From Ditylenchus dipsaci (taxonomy: Eukaryota; Nematoda; Chromadorea; Rhabditida; Anguinidae), in NCBI GenBank assembly GCA_004194705.1, contig SADC01000790.1, positions 62,001 through 126,000 on the forward strand: a stretch of DNA of 64,000 bases, given 5' to 3'. Under the pieces are notes generated by a model. The model searched no databases, was not told the origin of the DNA, and saw only the letters and a list, made by a program, of their open reading frames with translations. Positions within the stretch are counted from its first letter, which is position 1. The number at the start of each line of letters is the position of its first letter. The position numbers and the translations under genes are program-made. Positions 27,278-39,362 of this stretch are shown in pieces.

Positions 27278-28164
27278 TATCTATTTTTCGCGGCAAAGAA
27301 GAGTACCGGGTGTCCCAAAAAAATCCCCACGCTTCAAGGGCATCGTACAACCATTTTTTCATTTCACTTTTTTTAACGATATGTCATTTTGTAGCCCTGG
27401 AAATTCTCTATCAAATAGTTTATAAAGTTTTCGAAATGCCTGTCGACTTCCAAAATGACTAGGGTTGTCGAGTTTTGAGTAATTCCGAATAAGCAAATTC
27501 CCTAATTTTGAGATTTCATGCAAATGACAGCCCTGTGTAGGATGGCATGGAAATGGACATCGTTGGATATTTTTCGAATTCTACGTCTAACTAAATATTA
27601 ATTTTTTCTCTGCGTGATAGCTAAAATGAAAGCCTAGAGTCTTAGCTATATTTTAGTACATGAAACCTGTGACTTGTACAAAAGTTCAGAAAATATCAAC
27701 CAAATCAGTCAAAGAAAAACCCCAAAAACGATGGGTTTTCGGAAATTTAGTAGTTCATAGCCTGTGCATAAGCTCAAGATGCTGTGAAACTCTGCGCTGA
27801 TGATTTGGTTGAACAGCCAAGAGTGTGATGATCATTTTGGCACTAAACTTGTAAATTAAACCAGATAAAAAATAAGGTGAAAAATAAGTCTAACCTGCGA
27901 CTTGAAAGGGCATGCACAGCTGTTTTTCAATTTGTCCCCGCCAATTCAAAAATTCCGAATCATTGAACTTTTATATAGATTTTCCAGCTGGCTTTTTAAC
28001 AAAAAAAGGCCTGGAATATTATTTTAGGTATAGCTTTGTTAGAAACCAAGTTGAAAAATCCGTACAGAAGCCCAATGATTAGGCGAAAATTTTCGAATTG
28101 GCGGGTTTTTTACAAATTTTGCCTTAGGCGAGGATGCCCCTTTAAGCGATGCGTATAGGAAGTT

Positions 28165-28360
28165 TGCCCTCCCTTTAAAGAACCACGGTTTTTGCGCGCA
28201 GTGGCATGTGCAAAATTTGAATTGGCGGGGGACACTTCTCTTTCGTCTCTCACTGTGCTCTTTTGAGTCGTTTGAAATGACTCAAAAGAGTATAGTTCTA
28301 GACGATAGAGAAGCGTCCCCCGCCAATTCAAATTTTGCACATGCCACTAGGCGAATTCAT
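28165..28360. repeat. Foldback repeat (TTTGAATTGGCGGGGGA arms)
   Basis: Inverted arms around TGGCATGTGCAAAATTTG / CAAATTTTGCACATGCCA with TTAAAGAACCACGG upstream. The centre is TTTTGAGTCGTTTGAAATGACTCAAAA. The same family is present at 30786-30990 and, more distantly, 32407-32607 and 2180-2536. Confidence 0.75.
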
Positions 28361-28484
28361 CGACACCAAATTCATCAACACATTTATATATATTCAAAAT
28401 TCATATTTTTTGTTTTGTGAAGAACTCATATCTTTTAAATTTTTTCTATAATCCAATCTCGGTTCTCCTGAATAGTCCATCCAC

Positions 28485-28806
28485 CAACCAAACCAAGTGG
28501 TCGTCCACTTGGATCAAAATTTTGTTACATTTTTGGGGTTTTTAAACCTGTTTTCTGGACTAACTCGGACATGCCGAAGATGGTTTGATGATAGTAAAAT
28601 AAGGTTTTGTAGGGTATTTTTGAGTATATGAAGATAATTGATTTTACCGAAATTCGATTTTACCAAAACTCAAAAAATACCCTATAAAACAGGATTCCAC
28701 CACTACCAAGCCATCTTCAGCATTCCAGAGTTAGTCCAGAAAACAGGTTTTGGGACACAAATAAGTAAAAAATTATTTTGATCCAAGTGGACGACCACTT
28801 GGTTTT
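28485..28806. repeat. Foldback repeat with CCAAGTGGTCGTCCACTTGG ends
   Basis: Both ends are themselves the palindromic word CCAAGTGGWCGWCCACTTGG, next to TTGATC. The arms mirror around about 28645. Relatives lie at 36480-36510, 41880-42095 and 57260-58160. Confidence 0.75.
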
Positions 28807-28829
28807 AATGGTCTGATGTGCGATTTGGG

Positions 28830-30060
28830 TATTGCCGACTGAACACTACCATGAAGGTACCACTACCTAGAAAGTACATTCTACCAGCACCCAAGTACTA
28901 CTACCTAAGCACTTTCCCCTGAGTACCGATACCTCGTCACTGCCTTGGTATAACCACCTGAATACCACTTTCTTGGTACTACCACCTCCCTACACCTGGA
29001 TAACCTACGGGTACAAAAATACTGCAGCTAAGGGTTACTGCAAATTTGATCGCTGTTTATCGGACGGCTATCAACTGGCATCCATATCAATTGGAAACCA
29101 TTGAAACTTTTGAGTAAAAATCGACAATTTTGACACTAAAAGTTTTTAAAAAGTCATTCCTAATACCAAAATCTCTTCCTGAATCCGGATCCGTTGAGAT
29201 CAGGTCCGAAAAATTTCATGGAGCTGAGATATTGGTATTTTGAGAAAAAATTCAAGAAATTCAGACCATTCCCTTACTTTGAAGGATATCTCAGCTTCCT
29301 GAGATTTTTCGGACCTGATCTCAACGGATTCGGATTCAGGAAGAGATTTTGGCATTAGAAGCGACTTTTTAAAAACTTTTACTGTCAAAATTGTCGATTT
29401 TTACTCAAAAGTTTCAATGGTTGCCAGTTGATATGGATGCTAGTTGATATTTTACCTGTTTATCATTGTCAAATCGTGTTCAGGACACGATTCTGAATAG
29501 AATTAAATGATTTTTCATTACTTTTAGCTAAATCTGAAATTTGGGATTCTGGAGGTGGATACAGAATTATGGGAGGTACCACGGCGTTCTGATACCCAAT
29601 CGGCTACCCTTCGCTACGCAGTCTTATATAAACTAGTCGAGAAACTAGTCAAGTAAAAAAATAATGTCTATTTCCTCCAGGATTCGAACCTGTAACCTAA
29701 ATAAAATGCGTCGATGAATTCGGTGTCGATGAATTCCGCTGTTGATGGATTCGTTTTGTCTATGAATTTGGTGTCGATGAATTCAGTGTCGACGAATTTG
29801 GTGCCCTCCGGGGGTATTCTATACTAGCGCCGTTTTTTCTTGTTTTGGGACTATTACCCGTTAGTGCCTGTCAGATTTGCCATTTCCTTTGTAAAAAAAG
29901 CCGAGATCTGAGACATGTGCGCAATTCGAAAGTGCCGTAAGTTGATTTGCCGCAATCTGCTCCTGCCGAAACTTCTATATGAAAATAAAGATTTATGGTT
30001 TTTGTCATTTTTACTAGCTTTAGTTGAATCCACACCCACTGAAGTACTCTGATAAAGTGA
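28830..30060. repeat. Intergenic repeats upstream of POLR3F
   Basis: 28840-29020 is a degenerate array of GGTACCACTACC-like words, whose inverse appears at 36120-36250. 29081-29436 is a foldback with arms GAGTAAAAATCGACAATTTTG and inverse, centred near 29255. 29700-29810 is an array of GTCGATGAATTC words. No gene seen. Confidence 0.65.
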
Positions 30061-30102
30061 TCGAAAAACTAAAGTTTGTTTGTATTTTCAGATTTTGTCA
30101 TC

Positions 30103-31534
30103 ATGACTACCATCATGACCGACCAGGATACAGAAGCTGAGTTGGAGAAAAAGGTCATAGAGTTGCTCAAGTCAAACGCTGAAGGATATGGCAGTGATGA
30201 ATTGTCGAAGTTGACTCCTGGATTCGATGGGCTGCTCTTATCCAAAATCGTGAACAAGTTGCTGACCGCTGGCACAATTGAAATGCTCAAGAACTCAAGT
30301 GGTGGATTAGTGCTGCGTCTCAAACGAGGGGTCAAGTTGGAAAAGGCATCTCCTGAAGAACAATTAGTATTGATTTAGCTGATTTCTGCCGGTTTCAATG
30401 CTCACTCTTTTCTCGATTTCAGGTTTTTTCTCTAATCGAAGAGGCAGACAAGATGGGCATTTGGATCCGTGATATACGTAACCGTTCTGGTCTGACTGAG
30501 AAGCAATTAAGCAAAGTGTTGAAGGGTCTCGAACAGCAGAAACTAGTCAAAGCACTCAAGATGGTGGGCACAGCGAATAAGAAGACGTACATCCTCTACA
30601 ACCTGGAGGCGGATGAAAGCATTACTGGTGGCACTTTCTATTCAGATCAGCAGTTCGATTCACAGTTTGTTCAAGCACTCGGTCAGGTTTGCATCAATTT
30701 TCTACAGGTATATTGGTCTGATTTATGGTTCGGGAGTAGGGTTGTCGAAACAAATAAAATCACTGAAGGTGGCAAATTCTTTTTTATAAAAGACTATGGT
30801 TTTTGCGCAGAGCGATATGTGCAAAATTTGAATTGGCGGGGGACAATTCTCTTTCGTCTCTCCCTGTACTCTTTGGGGTCGTTTGAAATGACTCCAAAGA
30901 GTACAGTGCGAGACGAAAGAGAAATCTCCCCCGCCAATTCAAATTGTACACATGCCACTGCGCGCAAAAACCGTGGTCCTTTAAAGGGTATTCGAAATTT
31001 TTGAGGACTTTCCGACAGTTTTCGAAGGGTCATTGAAATTCTGAAGTTCTTGTAGAAATTTCGAAGGTCTTTCGACAGCACTACTGGTGCGCCCCTTTTC
31101 ACGTCATATTAGCAGGGTATAAATTTAGGCAAAGAGGAGAGAAGCAGAAAACTCAATGGCATCAAGCTTTTTGGCGCAGCGTGAGGCGTCCTTCATTAAG
31201 TCCGAACAAGTGCTCCAATATATAATCGACTGCAAGGTGTGCAAGGAGGACGTCAACCTAAACGTGAGTATTCAAATTTTTTGGTGTCGGGTTATGTGAA
31301 AGAAAATTAAAATTGAAGGTAAATCATGTAGAAAGCATTTTGGAGATTGCAGTTCTGGATGGGAAGTTAGAAAAGAGGGTGGACCGTGCCTATCGTGCCT
31401 TGAAGATTCGTCGGCGACCTACCGCCTTGGCAACTGTTCCATGTCTTCAGTGTCCTATGCAATTTGAGTGTAGGACTGGAAACCAGATATCTCCGGAGAA
31501 TTGCGAGTACTTTAAAAAATATTTCGATCTCTAA
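30103..31534 (+). CDS. POLR3F: RNA polymerase III subunit RPC6 (POLR3F)
   Basis: Subunit of the RPC3-RPC6-RPC7 (RPC62/39/32) initiation subcomplex of Pol III, which makes tRNA and 5S rRNA. Exons 30103-30366, 30423-30707, 31129-31263 and 31319-31534 give 299 residues with no frame breaks; human RPC6 has 316. Two winged-helix domains are visible: the first around ELLKSNAEGYGSDELSKL, the second around MGIWIRDIRNRSGLTEKQLS and LEQQKLVKALK. Then follow TYILYNLEADESITGGTFYS (family VTGGxWYSDQ) and the C-terminal cysteine motif PCLQCPMQFEC...ISPENC, which in the family binds a 4Fe-4S cluster. An acceptor (TATTTTCAG) lies directly before the start, so an untranslated first exon is likely. A second ATG at 30115 is an alternative start. 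Intron 2 holds a foldback at 30786-30990. Confidence 0.95.
30786..30990. repeat. Foldback repeat in POLR3F intron
   Basis: Palindrome with outer GGTTTTTGCGC and inner TTTGAATTGGCGGGGGA arms, ending GGTCCTTTAAAGG. It is closely related to the copy at 28165-28360. Confidence 0.8.
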
Positions 31535-31675
31535 TGTTGTAATTTGTTGCTGTACTTTTGTTGATTTTGAAGTGAGATAAAAGCTATAATTTAAGAGATT
31601 TGTTTTTCTGTTTGTCTTATATTTAGCTCGGTGTGTGTCATTCTTTAGCCACAAATTGAAAATTTACCGGGGGAA

Positions 31676-32610
31676 TGGTTGATGGGGTATCGTTTCCCCG
31701 AAAAGTTCATTTCCTCGAAAGGTATCATTTCCCTGAAAAGTTCATTTTCCCGAAAAGTATCATTTCCCCGAAATGTTTGTTTCCCTGAAAATATTTATAA
31801 TTGGATCAGATTGAATTGTTGCCCCTAAAGTCTGAATTCTTGCCCTTTTTAATTACTTCTTACCTCTTTTTCAAATTTATAATAAGAACACTGAAATGTT
31901 GCCCCTTTTTTATAAAAATCGGATAAATTTCTCCGATTTGGCACTTTCGATGAAAAATTGGAGGAATTCACCCGATTTTAATTAAAAAGGGGCAACATTT
32001 CAGAAAAAAGAGGCAACATTTCAGCTTTTTATTTTAAATTTGAAAAAGGGGCAAGAAATAATTAAAAAGGGGCAAGAATTCAGACTTTAGGGGCAAAATT
32101 TCAGTTAAATCCTTTATAATTTGGAAAAGTTGTGTTATGAACAGAATTTTATTAAACGGATAAATCTCGATTAGATGTTTTATCTTGTCTGTTACTTCTG
32201 CTTGTTAGTCCGTTTATTAGATGCTGCTTTTTACGACAAGTTTCCAGAATTGTTCTAGCTATGGCTGGCATTAGGGTTGAAATAGGACCGGTCCAAATCT
32301 TTTTCGGGAATGTTCCTGGTCCAAATATTTTTTTTCCGGTCGGTTCGGTCCAAATCTTTTATCTCCAAAATAACCACATTTATTTGAGAAATCAATTAAA
32401 ATCATTAAAAGACCATAGCCGTCGCCGACAACGAGAATTTCAAATGTTTGAATTCGCGCGGGACAGTTCTCTTTCGTCTCGCACTGTACTCTTTTTACAT
32501 GCTTCAAATGACTCAAAAGAGTACAATGAAAGACGAAAGAGAAGTTTCCCGCGCGAATTCATACATTTGAAACTCTCGTTGTCGGCGACGGCTATGGTCC
32601 TTTAAATAAC
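31676..32610. repeat. Repeat cluster downstream of POLR3F
   Basis: 31685-31790 is an array of TTTCCCCGAAAAGTTCA words, the inverse of a short stretch at 41085-41145. 31808-32107 is a foldback with GAATTCTTGCCCCTTTTTAA arms. 32407-32607 is a foldback with ends GACCATAGCCGTCGCCGACA / TGTCGGCGACGGCTATGGTC. Confidence 0.7.
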
Positions 32611-32639
32611 TCATCAAAATCTTCATAAAAATAGAATAC

Positions 32640-32872
32640 TGTCATGGAGTGGAACTCCATGGAGGGACATCCGGCTAGAGCTTTGGAGAGATAACAAACC
32701 AGTCTCGAGATGCAGTGTGATGGATGCTTCCCAGCTGGCTCTCCATACACTATAAAAGGAGACAAACCTTCGCACAACGGAGATACACAGGGGCTAAAGA
32801 AGGGGTTTAGGATTGTGTATGTGTATTCTGTGTCGTGCTAATAAAACCTTGATGCCCACCTAAAACATTACA
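32640..32872 (+). mobile_element. Solo LTR
   Basis: A 233-bp sequence starting TGTCATGG and ending ACATTACA (TG...CA). It is flanked by a 5-bp duplication AATAC (32635-32639 and 32873-32877). It has a TATA box TATAAAAGG at 32751 and a poly(A) signal AATAAA at 32840 in the order expected for a U3-R-U5 unit on the plus strand. No internal retrotransposon region is next to it, so it is the product of LTR-LTR recombination. The superfamily cannot be told from the LTR alone. Confidence 0.8.
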
Positions 32873-32882
32873 AATACCATTA

Positions 32883-35593
32883 CCGTATTTCCTCTAATAG
32901 AAGCCCCCCTCCTATTATAAGCCCCCCCTCTAATATAAGCCACCCCTAGAGGCCATCCAAAATATAAAGCCCCCCCCCTCTAATATAAGCCCCCCCCCCT
33001 CCTTAGGGGGTATCCTAAAAATATAAGCCCCCTCTTTTTATATAAACCCCAAAGCCAATTTTTTTTTCGATAAATAGCTATTTTTAATGGTGGTAAAAGG
33101 CGCAAAGAATGTCTTTATGTATTTGCTAAGCACATCTTTCAAAGTGGACCGCTGGAATACTTGTGAATGAGTAAATCTTAAAGCAAAAGGCATCGATTCA
33201 AGAACCATTTTAGCGGGTACTTTGTTGGTTCATGCAGTAATCATCAGTAGAAAATCAATAATAAACGATAAATAGTGACGTCGGTTTACGTTGAAGGAAC
33301 AAGAAAATAAATTGTAACGGTATTTCGCAGCAAATTTTTGTATCGTCTTTTTCTTTTAGATTTTCTGACTTTTTCTTTCAAAAGTAAATAAATAGACACC
33401 ATCGTATAGCACTGCGTTTACAGTTCAAAATAAGGTTTGTCAAATGGACCGAAAAGGTAAAATATAAACAAAATTATATCACACTTTTACTTTTAGGCCT
33501 GGCACCCAATGAGTGCGGATTTTTTCATACCTCCTCACCCGGAAACGGCCGCAACTTTTTTTTAAATTTTCAAAAATTATTCTGTTGGTGCCATCTTGTA
33601 GCTAAGATCCAGGGCTACCAGATAAGTTATTTATTAGCTACATGTGATGCAAAAATTTTGGATGAAAATGAATGGATCCGCACTCGATCCGAATGCGGAT
33701 CCAGAGTGCGAATCCACTCATTTTTAACAAACTTTTTAAACCGACATCTACTTTATCAATATCTCATCTGGTAGCCCTAGATCTTAGCTACAAGATGGCA
33801 CCAGGGCTGTTCAAATTTGATTTAGCTCTTCCTCTTCCTCATCCCTCTTCCACCCAAAATTTTCGTCTCTTCCGTCTTCCTCATCCTCTTCCATCCAAAA
33901 TTTTCGTCTCTTCCATCTTCCTCATCCCTCTTCCACTCAAAATTTTCGTCTCTTCCTCTTCCTCATCCTCTTCCGCCCAAAATTTTCGTCTCTTCCATCT
34001 TCCTCATCCTTCTTCCGGTCGGAAGAGGAAGAAATTTCTTCCAGGAAGAGGAAGAAACTTCTTCCTCTTCGGAAGAATTCGATAAGATAAGAGAGTATTA
34101 AAGGGGGGGCACTTGGGGGGGTTGAGAAATGGATTTGCCAACCTGATGAAAAACCCATGAATGGGTTGCAAAATAATTTTAGATATAAATTATTTATGTG
34201 ATTTTATGATGGGTTTCACTAAATATTGTCGAATAATTTAGTGAAACCCATCATAAAATCACATAAATAATTTTATATATGAAATCTTTTTGCAACCCAT
34301 TTATGGGTTTTTCATCAAATTGTCAAACCCATTTCTCAACCCCCCCAAGTGTCCCCCCCTTTAACGATGAGACAATGATTATTTATTCCTTTTAACAGTC
34401 AGCAAGAACAGCAATAAATCAAAATAATCGCTCATTCAATATGATGGAGTTGAAGCCTAGCAAGACTTTTCTTCGCAGTAGACTGGCCAATGAGCACCCT
34501 TTGACTCCTCCCGAACTGATGGACAGCCTTGAGAATCCTCTCTCTGGAGCTTGTGAAGTTGCTGGAATGATGAGGAGGTCGTATGCCAATTTTGCCAATC
34601 GTGGTAGCTAAAACGTTCCAAATATTCTCTTCTATGTCTTCGCCCACTAATTGCGGAATTTTGGGATTCAGAATTTCACAACCGGACGCAGAAGCAGAAA
34701 AACAGAAAAACTTTGCATAATGCAGAAAAAATTTGCTCTTCCTCTTCCACCTAAAATTTTCGTCTCTTCCATCTTCCTCATCTTTCTTCCACTCAAAATT
34801 TTCGTCTCTTCCTCTTTCTCATCCCTCTTCCACCCAAAATTTTCGTCTCTTCCATCTTCCTCATCCTTCTTCCGGTCGGAAGAGGAAGAAATTTCTTCCC
34901 CTCCGGAAGAATCTTCCGGAAGAGTGAACAGCGCTGGATGGCACCAATAGAAAAATTTTTGAAAATTTAAAAAAAAAGTTACGGCCGTTTCCGAGTGAGG
35001 AGGTATGAAAAAATCCGCACTCATTGGGTACCAGGCCTTATGTACCACATTTTGCAAAGCTATTACTCTAAACGAGGGTAGACAGGCACCTTACAAGCGC
35101 CCAACTTTTATCGGAAAACATCCTCTTTTAGTGAGATTTCAATTATTAATTTTTTATCCTGAAATATGTCCTTGAACACCAAGCTTTACCTTTCATCTTG
35201 CGTAAGCTCCCAGGCCACTACTACCCATCAGCATCACTTTATCAAATCAAGATAATATGCTGCAAATTTCCAATAAGCAAAAAAAAAGCAGAAAGAACGC
35301 CTTCAAGAGAAACTTGGTAGAGGGGTGAACTGGTAAACGGGTAAACGGTGTTTATGGAAACAAAGTGGTTTTGATGTTAAAACGCGGTCTTATTAATGTT
35401 ATGTGAAAAATTAGAAGTGATCGTAGGTTGACGTAAGAACATTATGACCCAGAATTTTTTCCGCGCCTTCGGCGCGGCGAGTTCAAAAAATAAAGACCTT
35501 TCCCTCTAATACATGCCCCCCCCTCTAATATAAGCCCCCCTAGAGGGCATCCAAAAAATAGAAGCCCCGGGGCTTCTATTAGAGGAAATACGG
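32883..35593. mobile_element. TA-flanked DNA element with CCGTATTTCCTCTAATAG ends, containing nested foldbacks
   Basis: The left end CCGTATTTCCTCTAATAGAAG and the right end CTTCTATTAGAGGAAATACGG are inverted copies flanked by TA (32881-32882 and 35594-35595). Both ends also carry arrays of CTAATATAAGCCCCCC. Inside lies a second palindrome at about 33495-35037 with GCCTGGCACCCAATGAGTGC ends. Inside that is a third at about 34106-34368 with GGGGGGGCACTTGGGGGGG ends. The ends resemble pogo/Tc1-type elements; no transposase is readable. Confidence 0.75.
33820..34075. repeat. Low-complexity CTTCCTCATC / AAAATTTTCGTC array
   Basis: Imperfect repeats of CTTCCTCATCCTCTTCCACCCAAAATTTTCGTCTCTTCC. A second copy in the same orientation is at 34735-34900. 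The long frames on both strands here are array translations, not genes. Confidence 0.75.
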
Positions 35594-35599
35594 TACTTC

Positions 35600-36650
35600 A
35601 GGATCTGAAATTTTGATTTAGCTGAAAATAATTAAAAATCATCGTACCCCATCCAGAATAGTGCCCTGAATATGATTTTATAGTGCTAAAACAGCGAATT
35701 GACTTACAGTAACATCAGTTCTGAAATATTTCAGGTACTTGTGCTGTTTAGGACCCCCCACAAATTTTCTAAAGTACATGCAAACATCAAAAACTTTATT
35801 CACATTCATATAACGATACAATTTGCGACCACAAATGAAACAAAATATCATCTCCATTGAACTTTCTACGCCAAACGAAATCAGATACATAGCTACGGAA
35901 GACAGATCGATGTGTACCATATTCATACTTATGTCGACGCTTGAACTTCTTCATAGCTTTTCATATAGTTTTGATGGACTGAATGAGCATTTCCATAACG
36001 ATAATTAATATTAAAATGGAGACTATAAACATTCTGCTTAAAAAAACATTCACAACCAAAAAATGGGGGACGGGGGTCTAAACAGCACAAGTACCGTATT
36101 TTAGTATTCCGCAGGGTATCCAGGTGGTAATATGGAGGGGAAGTGGCAAACTGAGAAAGTGGCACTGAGGTGGTAGTACAAAGGTACCGAACAGATATCG
36201 GTACTCAGGTGGATGTGCCTAGGTAGTGGTACTTGGGTGGTGGTAGAAAGAGGTCGATTCGCCCACTTGATTAAATTTTTTTACATTTTTAAGTTCCAAA
36301 ACTTGCTTTCTGCATTAATTCGAAGATTCTTAAGATGGTTTGACAGTAGTAAATTTATGTTTTGCAAGATTTACGAGAACTGTAAAAAATACCATCAAAA
36401 CGTGGTTTTACTATTGTCAAAACATCTTTAGAATGCTTGAATTAGTGCAGAAAACAAACTTTGAAACTCAAAAACGTAAAATTTTTTTTATCCAAGTGGA
36501 CGACCAAAATTCGATATTTACCTACGGGGCCCAAATGAGGGAGCCCAAATCAGTAGTAACCCCTAACATACGCTGGCCTACCCTTGCTTAAGCCTAAGGC
36601 CTTAGAAAAAAAAGTAAAAACAATACAAGTCAAAATGCATTAATGAGGAG
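35600..36650. other. Intergenic stretch, mostly repeat fragments
   Basis: 36120-36250 is the inverse of the GGTACCACTACC-type array at 28840-29020. 36290-36510 is a diverged member of the CCAAGTGGTCGTCCAC foldback set. No supported gene. Confidence 0.5.
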
Positions 36651-36653
36651 TTA

Positions 36654-37831
36654 CAGTTGCGGACAATTGATAGCGGACGGCACGTTTATTATTAGACTTA
36701 CTGTTTTTTCGTAAAAATTTTTAAATGCTTTTAAAAATCGCGATAGGCAGTTTTGTAGAGCACTTAAAGGGCTACAATTATAGCCTACTACTTGTTATAA
36801 AAATATCAAATTTGCGCGATTGCTTGAGGCGGTTTGGAAACCCCCTCGTTTTTTCTCCCGACAATTGATAGCTGATTGGTTTTAATTTTTCATATATTGT
36901 CAACTTTTAATGACTATTTGTAAGCCCTGTTCCTCAGCTACAATTTGGTATATCAAACTTTTTTTTTGAATTATTATACGGAAAATTATGACCATAAAAA
37001 TAAAAGTGTCGATTTCTAGTCAAATTCAAATAAAATGTAAGGAAAATGGTTGTTTGACCACATAATTAAGAGGTTTTCTCAAAATTTTAAAAATCGAAAT
37101 TCACGCCCTTGTGCATTTTTTGAAAGCTCTATGATTTCTCTAGAAAATGGCATTTTGATCGTTGTCGTAGGACCACTCTGCACTGAGATACAGATAGGTT
37201 GAATTTGAAAACCCTGAAAAATGGCTTAAAATAAGGCAAAACGGCACTTTTTCAGGGTTTTCAAATTCAACCTATCTGTATCTCAGTGCAGAGTAGTCCT
37301 ACGACAACGATCAAAATGTCATTTTGTAGAGAAATCATAGAGCTTTCAAAAAATGCAAAAGGGCGTAAATTTCGATTTTTAAAATTTTAAGAAAACCTCT
37401 TAATTATGTGGTCAAACAACCATTTTCCTTACATTTTATTTGAATTTGACTAGAAATCGACACTTTTATTTCTATGGTCATAATTTCCGTATAATAATTC
37501 AAAAAAATTTTTGATATACCAAATTGTAGCTGAGGAACAGGGCTTACAAATGGTCATTAAAAGTTGGCAATATATAAAAAATTAAAATCAATCAGCTTGA
37601 AAAAAAAATCGTCCGCTATCAATTGTCGGGAGAAAAAACGAGGGGTTTCCAAACCGCCACAAGCAATCGCGCAAAATTGATATTTTTATAACAAGTAGTA
37701 GGCTATAATTGTAGCCCTTAAAGTGCTCTACAAAACTGACTATTGCGATTTTTAAAAGCATTTAAAATTTTTACGAAAAAACAGTAAGTCTAATAATAAA
37801 CGTGCCGTCCGCTATCAATTGTCCGCAACTG
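36654..37831. mobile_element. TA-flanked 1.2-kb foldback element, second copy of the CAGTTGCGGACAAT family
   Basis: A 1178-bp palindrome with ends CAGTTGCGGACAATTGATAG and inverse, flanked by TA on each side. Internal words such as GGAAAATGGTTGTTTG and GACTAGAAATCGACAC are shared with 11610-12736 in the same order, with many differences. It is an older or diverged family member. Confidence 0.85.
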
Positions 37832-37949
37832 TATATGCCAGTGAAATACACGTGAGATTATATACATTCAGCGTTTCCACATGTCTGTACGCGGCCCTAC
37901 CTTGCGCCTAAGCCAAAACAAAACTTTTACCCTCGAAACTATTTGTCAA

Positions 37950-38440
37950 GAAAAGAAGCTGTTAAAAGCTTCGCGGGGGTCAACGGCCAGGGTCGAACGA
38001 CTGGGGGTCAAACGTCCTGCTCCCAGATGATGGCTATGGTATTTACAGCAATTATAGTGATAAAAAACAGCAGGAGGAAGCGTTGTTGCAGGCAAACAAT
38101 CTGCGGTGCCAACAGCTGTTATCCAGAAGGTAACTAATATGATATTTTTTTAAATGCTGATGACTTTGTTCGGGTATTTCTTCAGTCAAAATCTAATAGG
38201 AACGAGAAAGTACTTATCCACCAAGGCTACATTTACTGGAAGGAAGAATCGTATAAGACCAAAACTTACTGGGAATATCAAAACCTTCAAAACTTTCTTT
38301 GTATTTAGCGTGGTCGAAACCGAAAAACGATTCTGTTCTCGCTCTTTGGTGTTATTCTCTGTCTTCGGTATTCCCTTCGTGATGGAAGTGATTATTCTGA
38401 CCGACAGCAGAATGTTTTTCTGTTCGCTTTATCGCTATGT
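37950..38440 (+). pseudogene. Possible exon pair with FLYWCH-like fragment
   Basis: A frame at about 37970-38128 reads DDGYGIYSNYSDKKQQEEAL and NNLRCQQLLSR and ends at a good donor (AG-GTAAC). After TTCTTCAG (about 38183) another frame reads KVLIHQGYIYWKEESYKTKT then YWE, close to the first half of a FLYWCH finger. A TAG follows and the two exons do not join in phase as read. It may be a transposon-derived or broken gene. I do not recognise the first part. Confidence 0.3.
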
Positions 38441-38839
38441 CAATTATATGAAAGCTGATCATATATGAAAGCTGATCCTCTTGATCAAAAAATGCGTATA
38501 GAGTCTCTTTTTGCCACGGTCCAGTTGAAAAACATGGTAGGACAGCCGAAGAATACAAACAATCACTTTGCTAACGTTCTGCTATAAAACTGGCCCCCTT
38601 TAATTCCCTTCCCCTCCCTATACAGCCTTTATTCCCTCTTAAATTCAAAAGGCGCCAATTTAAATTTTTGAAATTTTGACTAAAAAACCATGATACCCCC
38701 CCTGTGGTTCGAAAATTTTTTTTTTTTAATGGCCTTCCCACACATTTTTTTGCCGTTTCTATCGTTCTCAGGGCCTATGAAATACTTTCCCCTAAAAAAC
38801 CCACTTTTGGACAACCCCCATAAAGTGCACTCCTGCCCA

Positions 38840-39210
38840 GTGCTCTAAATCTCGGCATCGGCTGAACTTCAGGCACCTGTTTCTAGCAGTTCGTAATTTT
38901 ACCCAGCCTGGTGCCGCGGATTATTAGGTTGCTCAGACATCGGCACCTGGGTAGGAATAAAAAAATTACCATTTAAACCTTTCCACATAGCGGCACCGGC
39001 CTGGTGCAGTGTTAATTTACAAGGGATTTTTACGTCATAATTACTTCGGCACCAGGCCGGTGCCGCTATGTAGAAAGTTTTAAATGATAAATTTTTTTAT
39101 TTCTAGCCCAGTGCCTGTGTCTGAGCTACCTCATAATCCGCGGCACCGGGCTGGGTAATACTAATAAGTATTAGAAATAGGTGTCTGAAGTTCAGCTGGT
39201 GCCGAGATTT
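38840..39210. repeat. Foldback repeat with GGCACCxGGCTGG words
   Basis: Arms AAATCTCGGCATCGGCTGAAC and the inverse near 39200 surround several GCGGCACCGG / CCGGTGCCGC pairs. Centre near 39025. No duplication identified. Confidence 0.7.
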
Positions 39211-39362
39211 ACATTACTATCCAGAACCATATGAGAAAAAATCGAAAGTTTTTGCTATAAAATAATAAATAACTTTGCAATAAGCCACAGATGAGTGGAA
39301 GAATAAAAAAAAAGAGCAATGCTGAAACGAACTAACTATGAAAGGCGAAAACAATTTTCGGT

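Noticed and set aside
33672..34085. Ser/Leu/Phe-rich ORF
   Set aside because: Translation of the CTTCCTCATC array; the opposite strand gives an equally long Glu/Arg ORF.
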